Source: RPRB01 sp035543115 (GTDB taxonomy: Bacteria; Myxococcota; Myxococcia; Myxococcales; Myxococcaceae). From it: a stretch of 64,000 nt of DNA. The notes beneath the pieces are model-generated. The model ran no database searches. It saw only the letters and a program-made list of their open reading frames with translations, and was not told the DNA's origin. A program made the translations under genes and the position numbers. Every line of letters starts with the position of its first letter. Positions within the stretch are counted from its first letter, which is position 1. The stretch spans positions 1 to 64,000 of the forward strand of contig DATKKF010000063.1 in NCBI GenBank assembly GCA_035543115.1. The letters run 5' to 3'. This document shows positions 34,424-43,066 of the stretch, in pieces.

Positions 34424-35041
34424 GTGCCCTGGACAGTGAACATACCCGGCCCTCCCGGAAGTCCGCTCCCTCATTCCTTCTACGAGCGTCCGGCTCGCGT
34501 GGTGGCGCGCGCGCTGCTCGGCAAGCTGCTGGTCCATGAGGGGCGTGCCGGCCGAATCGTGGAGACCGAGGCGTACGTGGGCGCGCACGACCTGGCGTGC
34601 CATGCCGCCCGCGGGCGCACTGTCCGCACCCAGATTCTCTGGGGCCCTCCGGGCCGGGCCTACGTGTACTTCATCTACGGGATGCACTGGTGCTTCAACG
34701 CGGTGACGGGGCGCGAGGGGCGCCCGGCGGCGGTGCTGGTCCGGGGGCTCGAGCCGGTGGAGGGCCTCGACGGTCCGGTGCGTCTCGACGGACCGGGCCG
34801 TCTCTGCCGCGCGCTGCGCATCACTGGAGCGGAGAACGGAGCGGACCTCGTCGCCTCCGGGCTGCGCATCCTCGATGCCCCGGCGGTGCGTGCCGGGGAC
34901 GTGGCGCGGGGGCCCCGCATCGGGGTCGACTACGCCGAGGAGTGGGCCGAGCGGCCGTTGCGGTTCTGGGTCCGCGGCAGCCGGGGGGTGAGTCGCGGGC
35001 GTCCCTCACGCCGTCGAGGTCAGCCGGGCTCCGGACGATGA
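34424..35041 (+). CDS. 3-methyladenine DNA glycosylase (AAG/Mpg family)
   Basis: 205 residues from GTG 34424; a GTG 12 bp later is also possible. It removes alkylated purines in base-excision repair. Seen: FYERPARVVARALLGKLLVH, RIVETEAYVGAHDLACHA with the catalytic Glu, GPPGRAYVYFIYGMHWCFN containing the DNA-intercalating Tyr region, and GPGRLCRALRI. Length and motif order match the family; the last 25 residues form a basic tail. The gene is divergent from malQ. Confidence 0.93.
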   Translation: MPWTVNIPGPPGSPLPHSFYERPARVVARALLGKLLVHEGRAGRIVETEAYVGAHDLACHAARGRTVRTQILWGPPGRAYVYFIYGMHWCFNAVTGREGRPAAVLVRGLEPVEGLDGPVRLDGPGRLCRALRITGAENGADLVASGLRILDAPAVRAGDVARGPRIGVDYAEEWAERPLRFWVRGSRGVSRGRPSRRRGQPGSGR

Positions 35042-35163
35042 CGCCAGCCTCCTGGCCCGTGACTCGGCTGCCCACCTGCCGGTCGTCGCCCGAGCACCTG
35101 GACGTGGGCTGGCAGGCCGGCGCTGGAGTAGACCCACGGCGCACCCAGCCCCGGAGCCACCCC

Positions 35164-36348
35164 GTGCGCCTTTGTTCCCGCCTGGTCCCCGCCCTCTGCG
35201 CCCTCGCGCTCCTCGGCTGCGAGCGGAGGCAGGCCCCTGCGCCCGCGAGCGAGAAGCCGTCCCCCACCACGGCGCAGCCTTCGACCGGTCCGCTCCTCGT
35301 GGGCCTGGTCGGCGCGCTCACCGGTCCAGAGGCGCACTTCGGGCTCGAGACGCAGAACGGGGTCCAGCTGGCGGTCGAGGAGGCCAACGCCGCCGGGGGC
35401 GTCCAGGGGCGGATGCTGGCGCTCCGCTCGTACGACTCGCAATCCCGGCCCGAGGAGGCCGCCAGCGCAATGACCCGGCTGGTCACCCAGGACCGGGCGC
35501 TCTTCGTGGTGGGCGAGAACCAGAGCAGCAACAGCCTGGCCATGGCTCCGGCGGCGGCGAAGGGCGAGGTCCCGATGATCGCGCCGTCGTCCACCAACCC
35601 GCGAGTCACGTCCGAGGGGGGCCCGTACGTCTTCCGGGTGTGCTTCACCGACACCTTTCAGGGACAGCTCCTCGCCCGCTTCGCCCGCGAGACGCTCAAG
35701 GCCGAGCGGGTGGCGATGCTGGTGGATGAGAAGAGCGACTACGCGGTCGGCCTGGCCAAGGTGTTCGCCGCGCGGTTCGGCGCGCTCGGAGGAAAGATCG
35801 TCTCCGAGGAGGCGTACAGCAAGGGCGACACCGACTTCCGGGGTCAGCTCACCCGGGCCAAGGCCGCCCGCCCCGAGGTGCTCTTCATTCCCGGCTACTA
35901 CAGCGACGTGGGGCCGCTGGCGCGCCAGGCCCGCGAGCTCGGCATGCGGACCACGCTGCTCGGCGGCGATGGGTGGGACTCGGGCGAGCGGCTGGGCCAG
36001 CTCGGCGGTGCCGCGGTGGAGGGCGCGCTCTACTCGACGCACTTCGCCCCGGACAACCCCGGCGGCCGGGTGCAGGAGTTCCTTGCCCGGTACAAGGTGC
36101 GCTTCGGGCACGTCCCCGACGCGCTGGGGGCGCTGGGCTACGACGCCGCGCGGGTGGGCATCGACGCGCTCCGCCGCTCGAACGGCGTGGGCGGGCCGGC
36201 ATTGCGCGAGCAGATCGCCCGCACGCGCGACTTCGCCGGCATCACCGGGCGCATCACCCTCGGGCCAGATCGCGACGCGGTGAAGCCCGCGGTCATCGTG
36301 AAGCTGGTGAAGGGAGAGCCCACCTTCGCCGCCGAGGTGGCGCCCTAG
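35164..36348 (+). CDS. Branched-chain-amino-acid-type binding lipoprotein
   Basis: 394 residues from GTG 35164, which gives a lipoprotein signal ending in ALALLGC (Cys near residue 19). A short Pro/Thr linker leads to a periplasmic-binding fold of the LivJ/LivK type: PLLVGLVGALTGPEAHFGLE, NGVQLAVEEANAAGGVQGRM, VVGENQSSNSLAMAP and GDTDFRGQLTRAKAARPEV. Such proteins bind amino acids, amides or aromatic acids for an ABC transporter. No permease or ATPase gene is adjacent, so it may serve a distant transporter or act as a sensor. Sigma and anti-sigma genes follow 85 bp downstream. Confidence 0.92.
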   Translation: MRLCSRLVPALCALALLGCERRQAPAPASEKPSPTTAQPSTGPLLVGLVGALTGPEAHFGLETQNGVQLAVEEANAAGGVQGRMLALRSYDSQSRPEEAASAMTRLVTQDRALFVVGENQSSNSLAMAPAAAKGEVPMIAPSSTNPRVTSEGGPYVFRVCFTDTFQGQLLARFARETLKAERVAMLVDEKSDYAVGLAKVFAARFGALGGKIVSEEAYSKGDTDFRGQLTRAKAARPEVLFIPGYYSDVGPLARQARELGMRTTLLGGDGWDSGERLGQLGGAAVEGALYSTHFAPDNPGGRVQEFLARYKVRFGHVPDALGALGYDAARVGIDALRRSNGVGGPALREQIARTRDFAGITGRITLGPDRDAVKPAVIVKLVKGEPTFAAEVAP

Positions 36349-36433
36349 CCTCGGCCCGGTCTCGACAAGCCTGCACCCGTCCGAACGGCCGCTTGACCTC
36401 CGCGCGCCGCCCTGACAGACGTGGGACTCCCCC

Positions 36434-37033
36434 ATGACGGACACCACCGTCCAGGACGACCGGACACTCCTGGCCCGCGCGCAGGGCGGGGACATGTCCG
36501 CCTTCGAGACGCTGGTGGACCGGAACGAGGACAAGGTCTACGGCCTGGCGCTGCGCATGACTCGCAGCGAGGCCGATGCGGCGGAGATCACCCAGGACAC
36601 CTTCCTCTCCGCCTACCAGCACCTGGCCGAGTTCCGCGGCGAGGCCGCCTTCGGCAGCTGGGTGCACCGCATCGCCGCCAACAACGCGCTGATGCGGCTG
36701 CGCCGGCAGCGAGTCCTGGACATCGTCAGCGACGAGCTCGCCAGCCCCGAGTTCACCGAGCGGGGCAGCCTGGCCGAGGTCCCGGACTCGGACTGGAGCA
36801 AGCGCGCGGACGACAAGATCCTCGACGAGGAGCTCGGCCGGGCCATCCGGGCAGCCACCGACGCCCTCCCGGAGGGGTACCGGGAGGTGTTCCTCCTCAA
36901 GGACGTGGAGGGGCTCTCCTACGAGGAGATCTCCGAGATGGTGGGCATTTCCGTACCCGCGGTGAAGAGTCGACTCCACAGAGCCCGGCTGGCGCTCCGT
37001 GAGGCGATCGACGCGTTCTACAAAGAAGTGTGA
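36434..37033 (+). CDS. ECF-type RNA polymerase sigma factor
   Basis: 199 residues. Region 2 (about 20-85) has FETLVDRNEDKVYGLALRMT and ITQDTFLSAYQHLAEFRGEA then FGSWVHRIAANNALMRLRRQ. Region 4 (about 130-185) has LPEGYREVFLLKDVEGLSYE and MVGISVPAVKSRLHRARLAL, the usual helix-turn-helix. A 45-residue acidic linker joins them. The anti-sigma gene follows 50 bp downstream, so it is probably held inactive until a signal arrives. I see no convincing promoter motif upstream that would prove autoregulation. Confidence 0.95.
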   Translation: MTDTTVQDDRTLLARAQGGDMSAFETLVDRNEDKVYGLALRMTRSEADAAEITQDTFLSAYQHLAEFRGEAAFGSWVHRIAANNALMRLRRQRVLDIVSDELASPEFTERGSLAEVPDSDWSKRADDKILDEELGRAIRAATDALPEGYREVFLLKDVEGLSYEEISEMVGISVPAVKSRLHRARLALREAIDAFYKEV

Positions 37034-37083
37034 AACCGGGGCCCGTCCCGAGCATCATTGGGAGGCTGACCTGCCAGTCACCC

Positions 37084-37320
37084 ATGTTCAACTGCAAGGA
37101 TTCCATCGACTCGCTGCTGCCGTTCCTCGACGGTGAGATGTCGCCCGAGGAGGAGGAACACCTCCGGGCCCACCTGAACGGCTGCCCTCCGTGCGTGGAG
37201 TTCGTTCGCAGCTACCGCGCCACCTCGGGGCTGTGCCGCAAGGCGCTGGTGAAGTCGATGCCGCCCGAGGTCGCGGGCAGGCTGAGGGCGTTCCTCCGCA
37301 GCAAGCTCGAGACGAAGTGA
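37084..37320 (+). CDS. Zinc-finger anti-sigma factor
   Basis: 78 residues from ATG 37084; an in-frame GTG at 37030 overlapping the sigma stop would add 18 residues of non-conserved type. It has the ZAS/zf-HC2 motif: EEEEHLRAHLNGCPPCVEFV, where His, Cys and Cys of HLNGCPPC bind zinc. It lacks any membrane helix, so it is a soluble anti-sigma that should bind the sigma factor encoded just upstream and release it on redox or zinc stress. The stress type is inferred from the family only. Confidence 0.9.
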   Translation: MFNCKDSIDSLLPFLDGEMSPEEEEHLRAHLNGCPPCVEFVRSYRATSGLCRKALVKSMPPEVAGRLRAFLRSKLETK

Positions 37321-38396
37321 ACCTCCGCGGGATGGAGCTCGCGGACCTGTTCCGCGCGCTCGCTCCGCTCGGTCCGTCCCCCCTCGCGGTGAGGAAGCTC
37401 TTCGCCCGGGTGCACGCCCACGGCGCCGAGAGGTTGGAGGAGCTGCGCGGCACCGAGCAGGTGCCGCGCGCCGTTCGGGACGCGGTGCTGGCCCGTGCCG
37501 AGCTGCCGTCGCTCGCCGTGGTCGAGCGGCGCCGGGCGAAGGACGGCTTCGTCAAGTACCTCTTCGAGTCCCCGCTCGGGGGACGGGTGGAGGCGGTGCG
37601 CATCCCGCTCTTCGACACCAAGTACGTGGTCTGCGTCTCGAGCCAGGTGGGCTGCGCGCTGGCCTGCGACTTCTGCGCGACCGGACGGATGGGCTTCCGG
37701 CGAAATCTCCTGACCTGGGAGATCCTCGAGCAGGTCCGGCTGATCCGGGCCGAGGCCGACCGGCGGCTGTCGGGCGTCGTCTTCATGGGGATGGGCGAGC
37801 CCTTGCTCAACCCCACCGAGGTGCTCCGGGCGGCGCGCATCCTCGCCCACCCCGCGGGGTACGCCATCTCGGGCAAGGCCATCACCCTGTCCACCGCCGG
37901 ATGCGTCCCGGCCATCGACCGCTACGTGCGTGAGGGCCACCCGTACCGCCTGGCGTTCAGCGTGACCTCGGCCATTCCCGAGAAGCGGGCCCGGCTCATG
38001 CCGGTGGAACGCACGCACCCCCTCCCCGAGCTGGTCCGGGCCATCGGCGATTACGCGCGCACGCGGCGCGAGCGGGCCATGGTAGCCTACGTCTGCATTC
38101 GCGGTGTCAACATGGGCGGGGAGGACGCCGAGGCGCTGCGCGACGCCTTCGCCGGGGTGCCCATCAAGCTCGACCTGATCGAGGTCACCGATCCCACCGG
38201 GAGGTACCAGCCGCCGGATGACCGGGAGCTCGCGAAGTTCCGGGAGAGGCTGCAGATTCTCGGCGCCCCCGTGGTCCGGCGGTACTCCGGAGGAAAGGAC
38301 ATCGGGGCCGCCTGCGGCACCCTCGAGGCCTCCTCGTACGGGGGGACAGTGATTCCCGCGCCGGCTCGCCTTCCCCGGGTCCGGGACCCCGGGTAA
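37317..38396 (+). CDS. rlmN: Dual-specificity RNA methyltransferase RlmN (radical SAM)
   Basis: 359 residues from GTG 37317, which overlaps the anti-sigma stop; ATG 37332 is an equally good start. It methylates C2 of adenosine 2503 in 23S rRNA and A37 in some tRNAs. The radical SAM cluster CALACDFC has cysteines 113, 117 and 120, following KYVVCVSSQVGC. GVVFMGMGEPLLN, ITLSTAGCVPAID and the late GKDIGAACGTL, with the methyl-carrying Cys, are in place. Confidence 0.94.
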   Translation: MNLRGMELADLFRALAPLGPSPLAVRKLFARVHAHGAERLEELRGTEQVPRAVRDAVLARAELPSLAVVERRRAKDGFVKYLFESPLGGRVEAVRIPLFDTKYVVCVSSQVGCALACDFCATGRMGFRRNLLTWEILEQVRLIRAEADRRLSGVVFMGMGEPLLNPTEVLRAARILAHPAGYAISGKAITLSTAGCVPAIDRYVREGHPYRLAFSVTSAIPEKRARLMPVERTHPLPELVRAIGDYARTRRERAMVAYVCIRGVNMGGEDAEALRDAFAGVPIKLDLIEVTDPTGRYQPPDDRELAKFRERLQILGAPVVRRYSGGKDIGAACGTLEASSYGGTVIPAPARLPRVRDPG

Positions 38397-38497
38397 AAGA
38401 CGACCCTGTACCTCGGAATGACACCGGGCCTGGTTTTCTACACTTCCAACTTTCCAGGGCGAGTGGCAGAGTCGCGCGCCCAACACAGCCATTCTTC

Positions 38498-38513
38498 GTC
38501 GGTCCTAGCCGAC
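38498..38513. promoter_or_regulatory. Short inverted repeat upstream of the glycosidase-like gene
   Basis: GTCGG, six bases (TCCTAG), CCGAC, ending 14 bp before the ATG at 38527. It could be an operator or an RNA hairpin close to the ribosome site, which could affect initiation. Arms of five bases arise often by chance in this GC-rich DNA, so support is weak. Confidence 0.25.
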
Positions 38514-38526
38514 CCAGGGGCCATCG

Positions 38527-39810
38527 ATGTCGCAGCAGCGCAAGGCCGTGCGTGCCGCGCCCCAAACCGGGAATTCCCGCCCCCATCCCGAACAGTGGAC
38601 GCCGCGCTCCTCCTCTCGCCCGCTTCCTGAACGCACCGCTCCGGCCATCACCCGAGAAGCGCCGTGGTTCGCGTTCAACGCCTCGACCGTTCCTCTGAAC
38701 CCGGACGGTCCGCCGTTCGGCCCCAATCGTTTCCTGCTCGGCGCGAACGTGCCGTGGGTGCACTACGGCGTCGACATCGGCACCTCCCCCTGGCGGCCCG
38801 AGGGCGGCCTGCACGCGCACGGCGAGGACGCGGCGCTCCTCCGCCAGGTGTTCGAGCGGCTTCGCGCCGACGGCGTGCACACCGCACGCTTCTTCGTTCT
38901 CGCCGACGGTCGAGCCGGCATCCGCTTTGCCCAGGATGGGACGCCGGAGGCGCTCGACGGCTCGGTGTTCGCCGACCTCGACGTGGTGCTCGAGGCGGCT
39001 CGGACTGCGGGCATCGGCCTGGTGCTGGTGCTGTTGGACACGGGCTGGTTCGCACCGGCGAGCACCATCGACGGTCAGCCGGCGCGCGGTCATGCCGACG
39101 CTGTCCGTGACCCGGTCAAGCGCAGCGCGCTGCTCGAGTGCGTGCTCCGCCCCATCCTCATGCGCTGCGCCGACCATCCGGCCATCGTGGCCTGGGAGGT
39201 CCTGAGCGGCGCTGACGTGTGCGTCGCCGGCCTTGGCCCGGCGGTGCCCGAGCGGCGCGGGGTGGCGGCCGCGCTCCGCCGCTGGCTGGGGCTGGGCTCC
39301 AGCCCTGCCGAGGTCCCCTCGCCGGTCACCTTCGAGGAGATGCGGGCCTTCCTCTGCGACGCGGTGACGCTGGTCCGGCGGCACACCCGGGCGCTGGCCA
39401 CGGTGGCCGTCTCCCGCTGGAGCAGTCTGGCGCTGGTGCGCGGGGTGGGGCTCGACGTGTACAGCGTGGGCTGGCCCGCGGACGAGGCCGAGCTGCGGCG
39501 GGCGGTGTCGGACCTGCGACTCGACCGGCCGCTGCTCCTGAACTCGTTCCCCGGCAACCACCCCCGGCGGAGCATCAAGACGATGCTCGACACCGCGCGC
39601 TGCGCCGGTTACGGCGGCGCGTTCGTCTGGTCGGTGCTCAGGCACGACATCGCCTCGGGCTACGACGGCCAGGTGTCCCAGTGGGCCCGGAACCACGCCG
39701 GGCAGCTGAACCGGCGCGACGTCGTCGTCCCGGCCCCGGAATCCCCGCCCGAGCCGCGCGAGCAGAGCGCCGAGGCTCCCGCGAGCCCGCCGATCGCGCT
39801 GCAGCGCTGA
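38527..39810 (+). CDS. Glycoside-hydrolase-like (GH5-type barrel) protein, probably inactive
   Basis: 427 residues, no signal peptide. After a Pro/Arg-rich, likely disordered N-terminus (1-60) the sequence follows a cellulase-type TIM barrel: PNRFLLGANVPWVHYGVDIG, LLRQVFERLRADGVHTARFF, ADLDVVLEAARTAGIGLVLV, HPAIVAWEVLSGADV, VGLDVYSVGWPAD and PLLLNSFPGNH. By eye, the Asn-Glu-Pro acid/base motif is replaced by SGA (227-229), and the nucleophile Glu at the end of strand seven is replaced by Ser340. Both catalytic residues seem lost, so this is more likely a carbohydrate-binding or structural protein. Fold assignment is by pattern only. Confidence 0.75.
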   Translation: MSQQRKAVRAAPQTGNSRPHPEQWTPRSSSRPLPERTAPAITREAPWFAFNASTVPLNPDGPPFGPNRFLLGANVPWVHYGVDIGTSPWRPEGGLHAHGEDAALLRQVFERLRADGVHTARFFVLADGRAGIRFAQDGTPEALDGSVFADLDVVLEAARTAGIGLVLVLLDTGWFAPASTIDGQPARGHADAVRDPVKRSALLECVLRPILMRCADHPAIVAWEVLSGADVCVAGLGPAVPERRGVAAALRRWLGLGSSPAEVPSPVTFEEMRAFLCDAVTLVRRHTRALATVAVSRWSSLALVRGVGLDVYSVGWPADEAELRRAVSDLRLDRPLLLNSFPGNHPRRSIKTMLDTARCAGYGGAFVWSVLRHDIASGYDGQVSQWARNHAGQLNRRDVVVPAPESPPEPREQSAEAPASPPIALQR

Positions 39811-39834
39811 GCATCGACGCGCGGCGCCGCTGCG

Positions 39835-42800
39835 CTAGGCCTCGGCGCTGTCCAGCCACAGCTCGTCGAAGCGGACCTGGGGCGGCGTGGAGTGCAGCCG
39901 GAGGCCCTGCACCCGGGCGCTCGCCGCGGCGTAGATGCGCTCGTGGTACAGCGGGATGACCGGACACTCCTGGGTGACGATGCGCTCGGCCGATCGGTAG
40001 AGCGACATCCGAAGCTCGGGATCGATGCTCACCCGCGCCTCGGTGGTCAGCCGGTCCAGCTCGGCGCTCCGGAAGCCCAGCCCGAACACCGTCTGCGCAC
40101 CCGAGTGCAGGAGGAAGTGGAGGAAGTTGTCCGCGTCCGGGTAGTCGGCGATCCACCCCGCCCGGAACGCCGGGAGCCGCCCCTCGCGCGCGCGCTGCCA
40201 GAACTCGGTGGGGTCGATCTCGGTGTGCGAGAGCTCGACCAGGCCTGCGTCGAGGAGCGGCCGGAACAGCACCGCGTCCTCGGCCTCGGTGTTGCGGCCC
40301 GGGGGGTAGGCCAGCTCGAGCCGGAGTCGTCCGATGCCCGAGTCGCGCAGCAGCTGACGGGCCAGCGCGACGTTGGTCCTGGGCGGCGGCGGGAGCTCGC
40401 CGGTGAGCAGCGAGGGCGGGGTCAGGGTCGAGGCCACCCGGGCGCCCGGGTGGAACCGCTCCACCATCCCGGCCACGTCGAGCCCGGCCCGGATGCCGAC
40501 CCGCACTCGCGCGTCGTCGAACGGCGGGGTGTGCACCTGGAAGCCGATGAACCAGCACGAAGGCTGGCTCCCGGCGATGACCTGCTGCGGATCCACCCCC
40601 GCGTCGCGCACGTGCTCGGCGTAGAGGCCCGAGACCACGTCGAGCTCGCCCGCGCGGAGCCGCTCCAGCGCGGTCTTGCGGTCCGGATGGAACACGAACT
40701 CCAGCCGGTCCACGAAGGGGCGCTCCGCCCGGAAGTACGCCGGGTGCCGCTCGAGCAGCACGCCGCTCGCGGCGACGGTCACCGGGCGGTAGGGGCCGGC
40801 ACCGAGGAACTTTCCGCCCGGGCCCATTCGCGTCACCAGCGTCGCCGGCAAGGTGACCAGGTGGAGGAAGAATGCCTTCGGCTCGTCGAGGCGGATCTCC
40901 AGCGTGGTGTCGTCGAGCACCTCGAAGCCGGAGACCTCCCCTGTGCGGCCGGCGAGGTAGTCGCGCGCGCCCTCGACCTCCTTGAAGATCCACTGGTCCG
41001 GCGAGTCCACCTTCGGGTCGAGCAGCCGCTCGAAGTGCCGCTTCACGTCGGAGGCCCGGAGCGGCACGCCGTCGTGGAAGGTCAGCCCCGGACGGAGGAA
41101 GAAGCGGTAGCTGCGGGCCCCGGGCGCCGCCTCCCAGCGCTCGGCGAGCTCGGGGACCATCACCCCGTCCTCCTGGCGCAGCAGGCCCGCGTACATGCTC
41201 GCGCCGATCTCCACCATCTGGTTGTCGAGGGTGAAGAGCGGGTCCAGTCCGCGGGTGGACTCGAACATCGCCGACTGGTGGATGCCCACCTTGAGCGTCC
41301 CGCCGCGCCGCGGCTCGGGGAGCCGGAAGCGGAAGACCTCGGCCTGGAGGCTGGCCGCCTCCCGCGAGAGCTGCTCGACGCTCCGGCTCAGCCCGTCGCC
41401 GATCCGGAGCACCGTCTGGGCGTCGCTGCGCACCTGCGCCACGTCCTCGGAGATGGCGGCGTCGCCCCGGGTGAGCACCGCGTGCGCGGCGCGAATCTCC
41501 TGCAGCGCGTCGGTGAGCCGGCGGACCGCGTCGCTCAGCGCCCGGCCGGTGCGGGCCTGGCCCTCGGCCTTGGCCGAAGCCCCCTGCGCCAGCCGGGCCA
41601 TCTCCTGGGTCTGGCGGACCAGCTCGCGCCCGGCCTCGGCCTGCTCCACCGAGGCGCGGGTGAGCTCGACGATCCGGTTGGCGACCCGGGTGGAGGCCTG
41701 CACCACGTGCGAGCCCTGCGCCTCGAGCCGCACCGTCTCGGCCACGGTGGCCTCGACCGCGGCGAACGTCCGCTGGGTGGTGGCGCGGATCTCCTTGAGC
41801 GCCGAGGCCGCCCGGTCGCCGAGCGCCACGCCGGCCGTGGCGCGCTCGCGGCCCTCCTGCACGTGGAGCACGGCGGCGTCCACCTGGCCGCGCGTCTGCC
41901 GGACGATGGCGGCGATCTCCCGGGTGCTCCGCGCGGTGCGCTCGGCGAGCGAGCGGATCTCCTCCGCCACCACCCCGAAGGCCAGGCCCTGCTCGCCGGC
42001 CTGGGCGGCGATGATCGCCGCGTTCAGCGACAGGAGGTTGGTCTGATCGGCCACCTCCTGGATGACGTCGACGATGCGGCCGATCTCCTGGCTGCGGTGC
42101 CCGAGCGCCTCGACGATCTCCGCCGCGCGGCGGATTGACTCCTCCACCCGGTACATGCCCTGCACCGAATCGTTCACCAGGGCCTCGCCGCGCTCGGCGG
42201 TGCTGGTCACCACCCGCGCCAGGTCGCCGGTCTCGCCGGCGCGCCGGCGCACCGCGTCGATGCCCTCCTCCACCGAGGTGACGAACGCCGCGGCCTCGCT
42301 GGCAAAGCGGGCCAGCACGTCGCCGCTGCTGGCCACCGCCGACAGACCTTCGCTCATGATCTGCACGCGCTCGGTGGTACGGAGCGAGAACCCGTCCAGG
42401 GTCCCCAGCGCCGAGGCGACCTGCTCGATGCGCGCGGTCATCTCCGCCAGTGCCGCGGTGGTCTCCTCGGCGAACGCCGCCACCTGCATCAGCCGCTCGC
42501 CCGCAACCTGGAGCGAGCTGCCCATCCCCTGCACCGAGCCGAGCGAGCGGTCCACCGCCGCGCCCTGCCGGCGTGCCGCCTCGAGCAGCGCCTGCGACTG
42601 CTCGCCCACGCCCTTGCCGGTGCGCTGGATGTTCGCCGTCACCCGCTGCACCTGGAACAGCGCCCGCCGGAGCGAGAGGATCAGCCGCCGCACGTCCTCC
42701 TGGCTCTCGCCGGCGGAGACCTGGGTGGCGAGGTTGCCGCTTGCCAGCTGGGCGATGATCCGCGCCCGGGCCTGCTGCCGCGAGCGGGCCCAGCGGAGCC

Positions 42801-42972
42801 AGGTGAGCCAGCCCCCCACGGTGAAGCCGAGGACGTTGATCGCCAGCACCACCGGGTAGAGCACCGGCCGGAGGTGGCCGGCGTCCAGCACGTCGAGCAG
42901 TGCTGCGCTGACCAGCCCGGAGGCGATCCCGCCCAGCAACCCGAAGACGAAGAGAAAGCGCTTGCCGCCCAT
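39835..42972 (-). CDS. Methyl-accepting chemotaxis protein fused to peptide-binding SBP_bac_5 domain
   Basis: 1,045 residues from ATG 42972. Two membrane helices lie near the N-terminus (about 5-25 and 37-56) with only a dozen residues between them, so there is no periplasmic sensor domain. A HAMP-like stretch and a long coiled coil follow. The MCP hairpin tip, about 300-345, reads DQTNLLSLNAAIIAAQAGEQ then GLAFGVVAEEIRSLAERTA. After the second coil, from about 554 to the end, stands a complete SBP_bac_5 domain: RRGGTLKVGIHQSAM, YRFFLRPGLTFHDGVPLRAS, then GAGPYRPV. No signal peptide or membrane helix separates it from the MCP part, so it should be cytoplasmic. The normal order is sensor first, then membrane, then MCP. 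No che genes are nearby. Confidence 0.93.
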   Translation of the reverse strand: MGGKRFLFVFGLLGGIASGLVSAALLDVLDAGHLRPVLYPVVLAINVLGFTVGGWLTWLRWARSRQQARARIIAQLASGNLATQVSAGESQEDVRRLILSLRRALFQVQRVTANIQRTGKGVGEQSQALLEAARRQGAAVDRSLGSVQGMGSSLQVAGERLMQVAAFAEETTAALAEMTARIEQVASALGTLDGFSLRTTERVQIMSEGLSAVASSGDVLARFASEAAAFVTSVEEGIDAVRRRAGETGDLARVVTSTAERGEALVNDSVQGMYRVEESIRRAAEIVEALGHRSQEIGRIVDVIQEVADQTNLLSLNAAIIAAQAGEQGLAFGVVAEEIRSLAERTARSTREIAAIVRQTRGQVDAAVLHVQEGRERATAGVALGDRAASALKEIRATTQRTFAAVEATVAETVRLEAQGSHVVQASTRVANRIVELTRASVEQAEAGRELVRQTQEMARLAQGASAKAEGQARTGRALSDAVRRLTDALQEIRAAHAVLTRGDAAISEDVAQVRSDAQTVLRIGDGLSRSVEQLSREAASLQAEVFRFRLPEPRRGGTLKVGIHQSAMFESTRGLDPLFTLDNQMVEIGASMYAGLLRQEDGVMVPELAERWEAAPGARSYRFFLRPGLTFHDGVPLRASDVKRHFERLLDPKVDSPDQWIFKEVEGARDYLAGRTGEVSGFEVLDDTTLEIRLDEPKAFFLHLVTLPATLVTRMGPGGKFLGAGPYRPVTVAASGVLLERHPAYFRAERPFVDRLEFVFHPDRKTALERLRAGELDVVSGLYAEHVRDAGVDPQQVIAGSQPSCWFIGFQVHTPPFDDARVRVGIRAGLDVAGMVERFHPGARVASTLTPPSLLTGELPPPPRTNVALARQLLRDSGIGRLRLELAYPPGRNTEAEDAVLFRPLLDAGLVELSHTEIDPTEFWQRAREGRLPAFRAGWIADYPDADNFLHFLLHSGAQTVFGLGFRSAELDRLTTEARVSIDPELRMSLYRSAERIVTQECPVIPLYHERIYAAASARVQGLRLHSTPPQVRFDELWLDSAEA

Positions 42973-43066
42973 CCGACTGGAGAACCACAGCCTAACAGCT
43001 GGCGCCGGGCCCGCCCCTTCGAGGGCCGATGTGGCACGCCCGAGGCGAACGTCAGAGCCGGTGCGC

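Noticed and set aside
36349..36433. Promoter for the ECF sigma gene (TTGACC at 36393-36398)
   Set aside because: No acceptable -10 element lies at the right distance, and ECF consensus elements are not clear.
38374..38393. Hairpin at the end of rlmN as an intrinsic terminator
   Set aside because: CCCGGG, eight bases, CCCGGG could fold, but it is followed by TAAAAGACG rather than a T tract on the plus strand. It lies within the last codons of rlmN.
39892..42138. Plus-strand open frame opposite the MCP-SBP gene
   Set aside because: Arg/Gly/His-rich shadow. The minus strand carries the MCP and SBP motifs.
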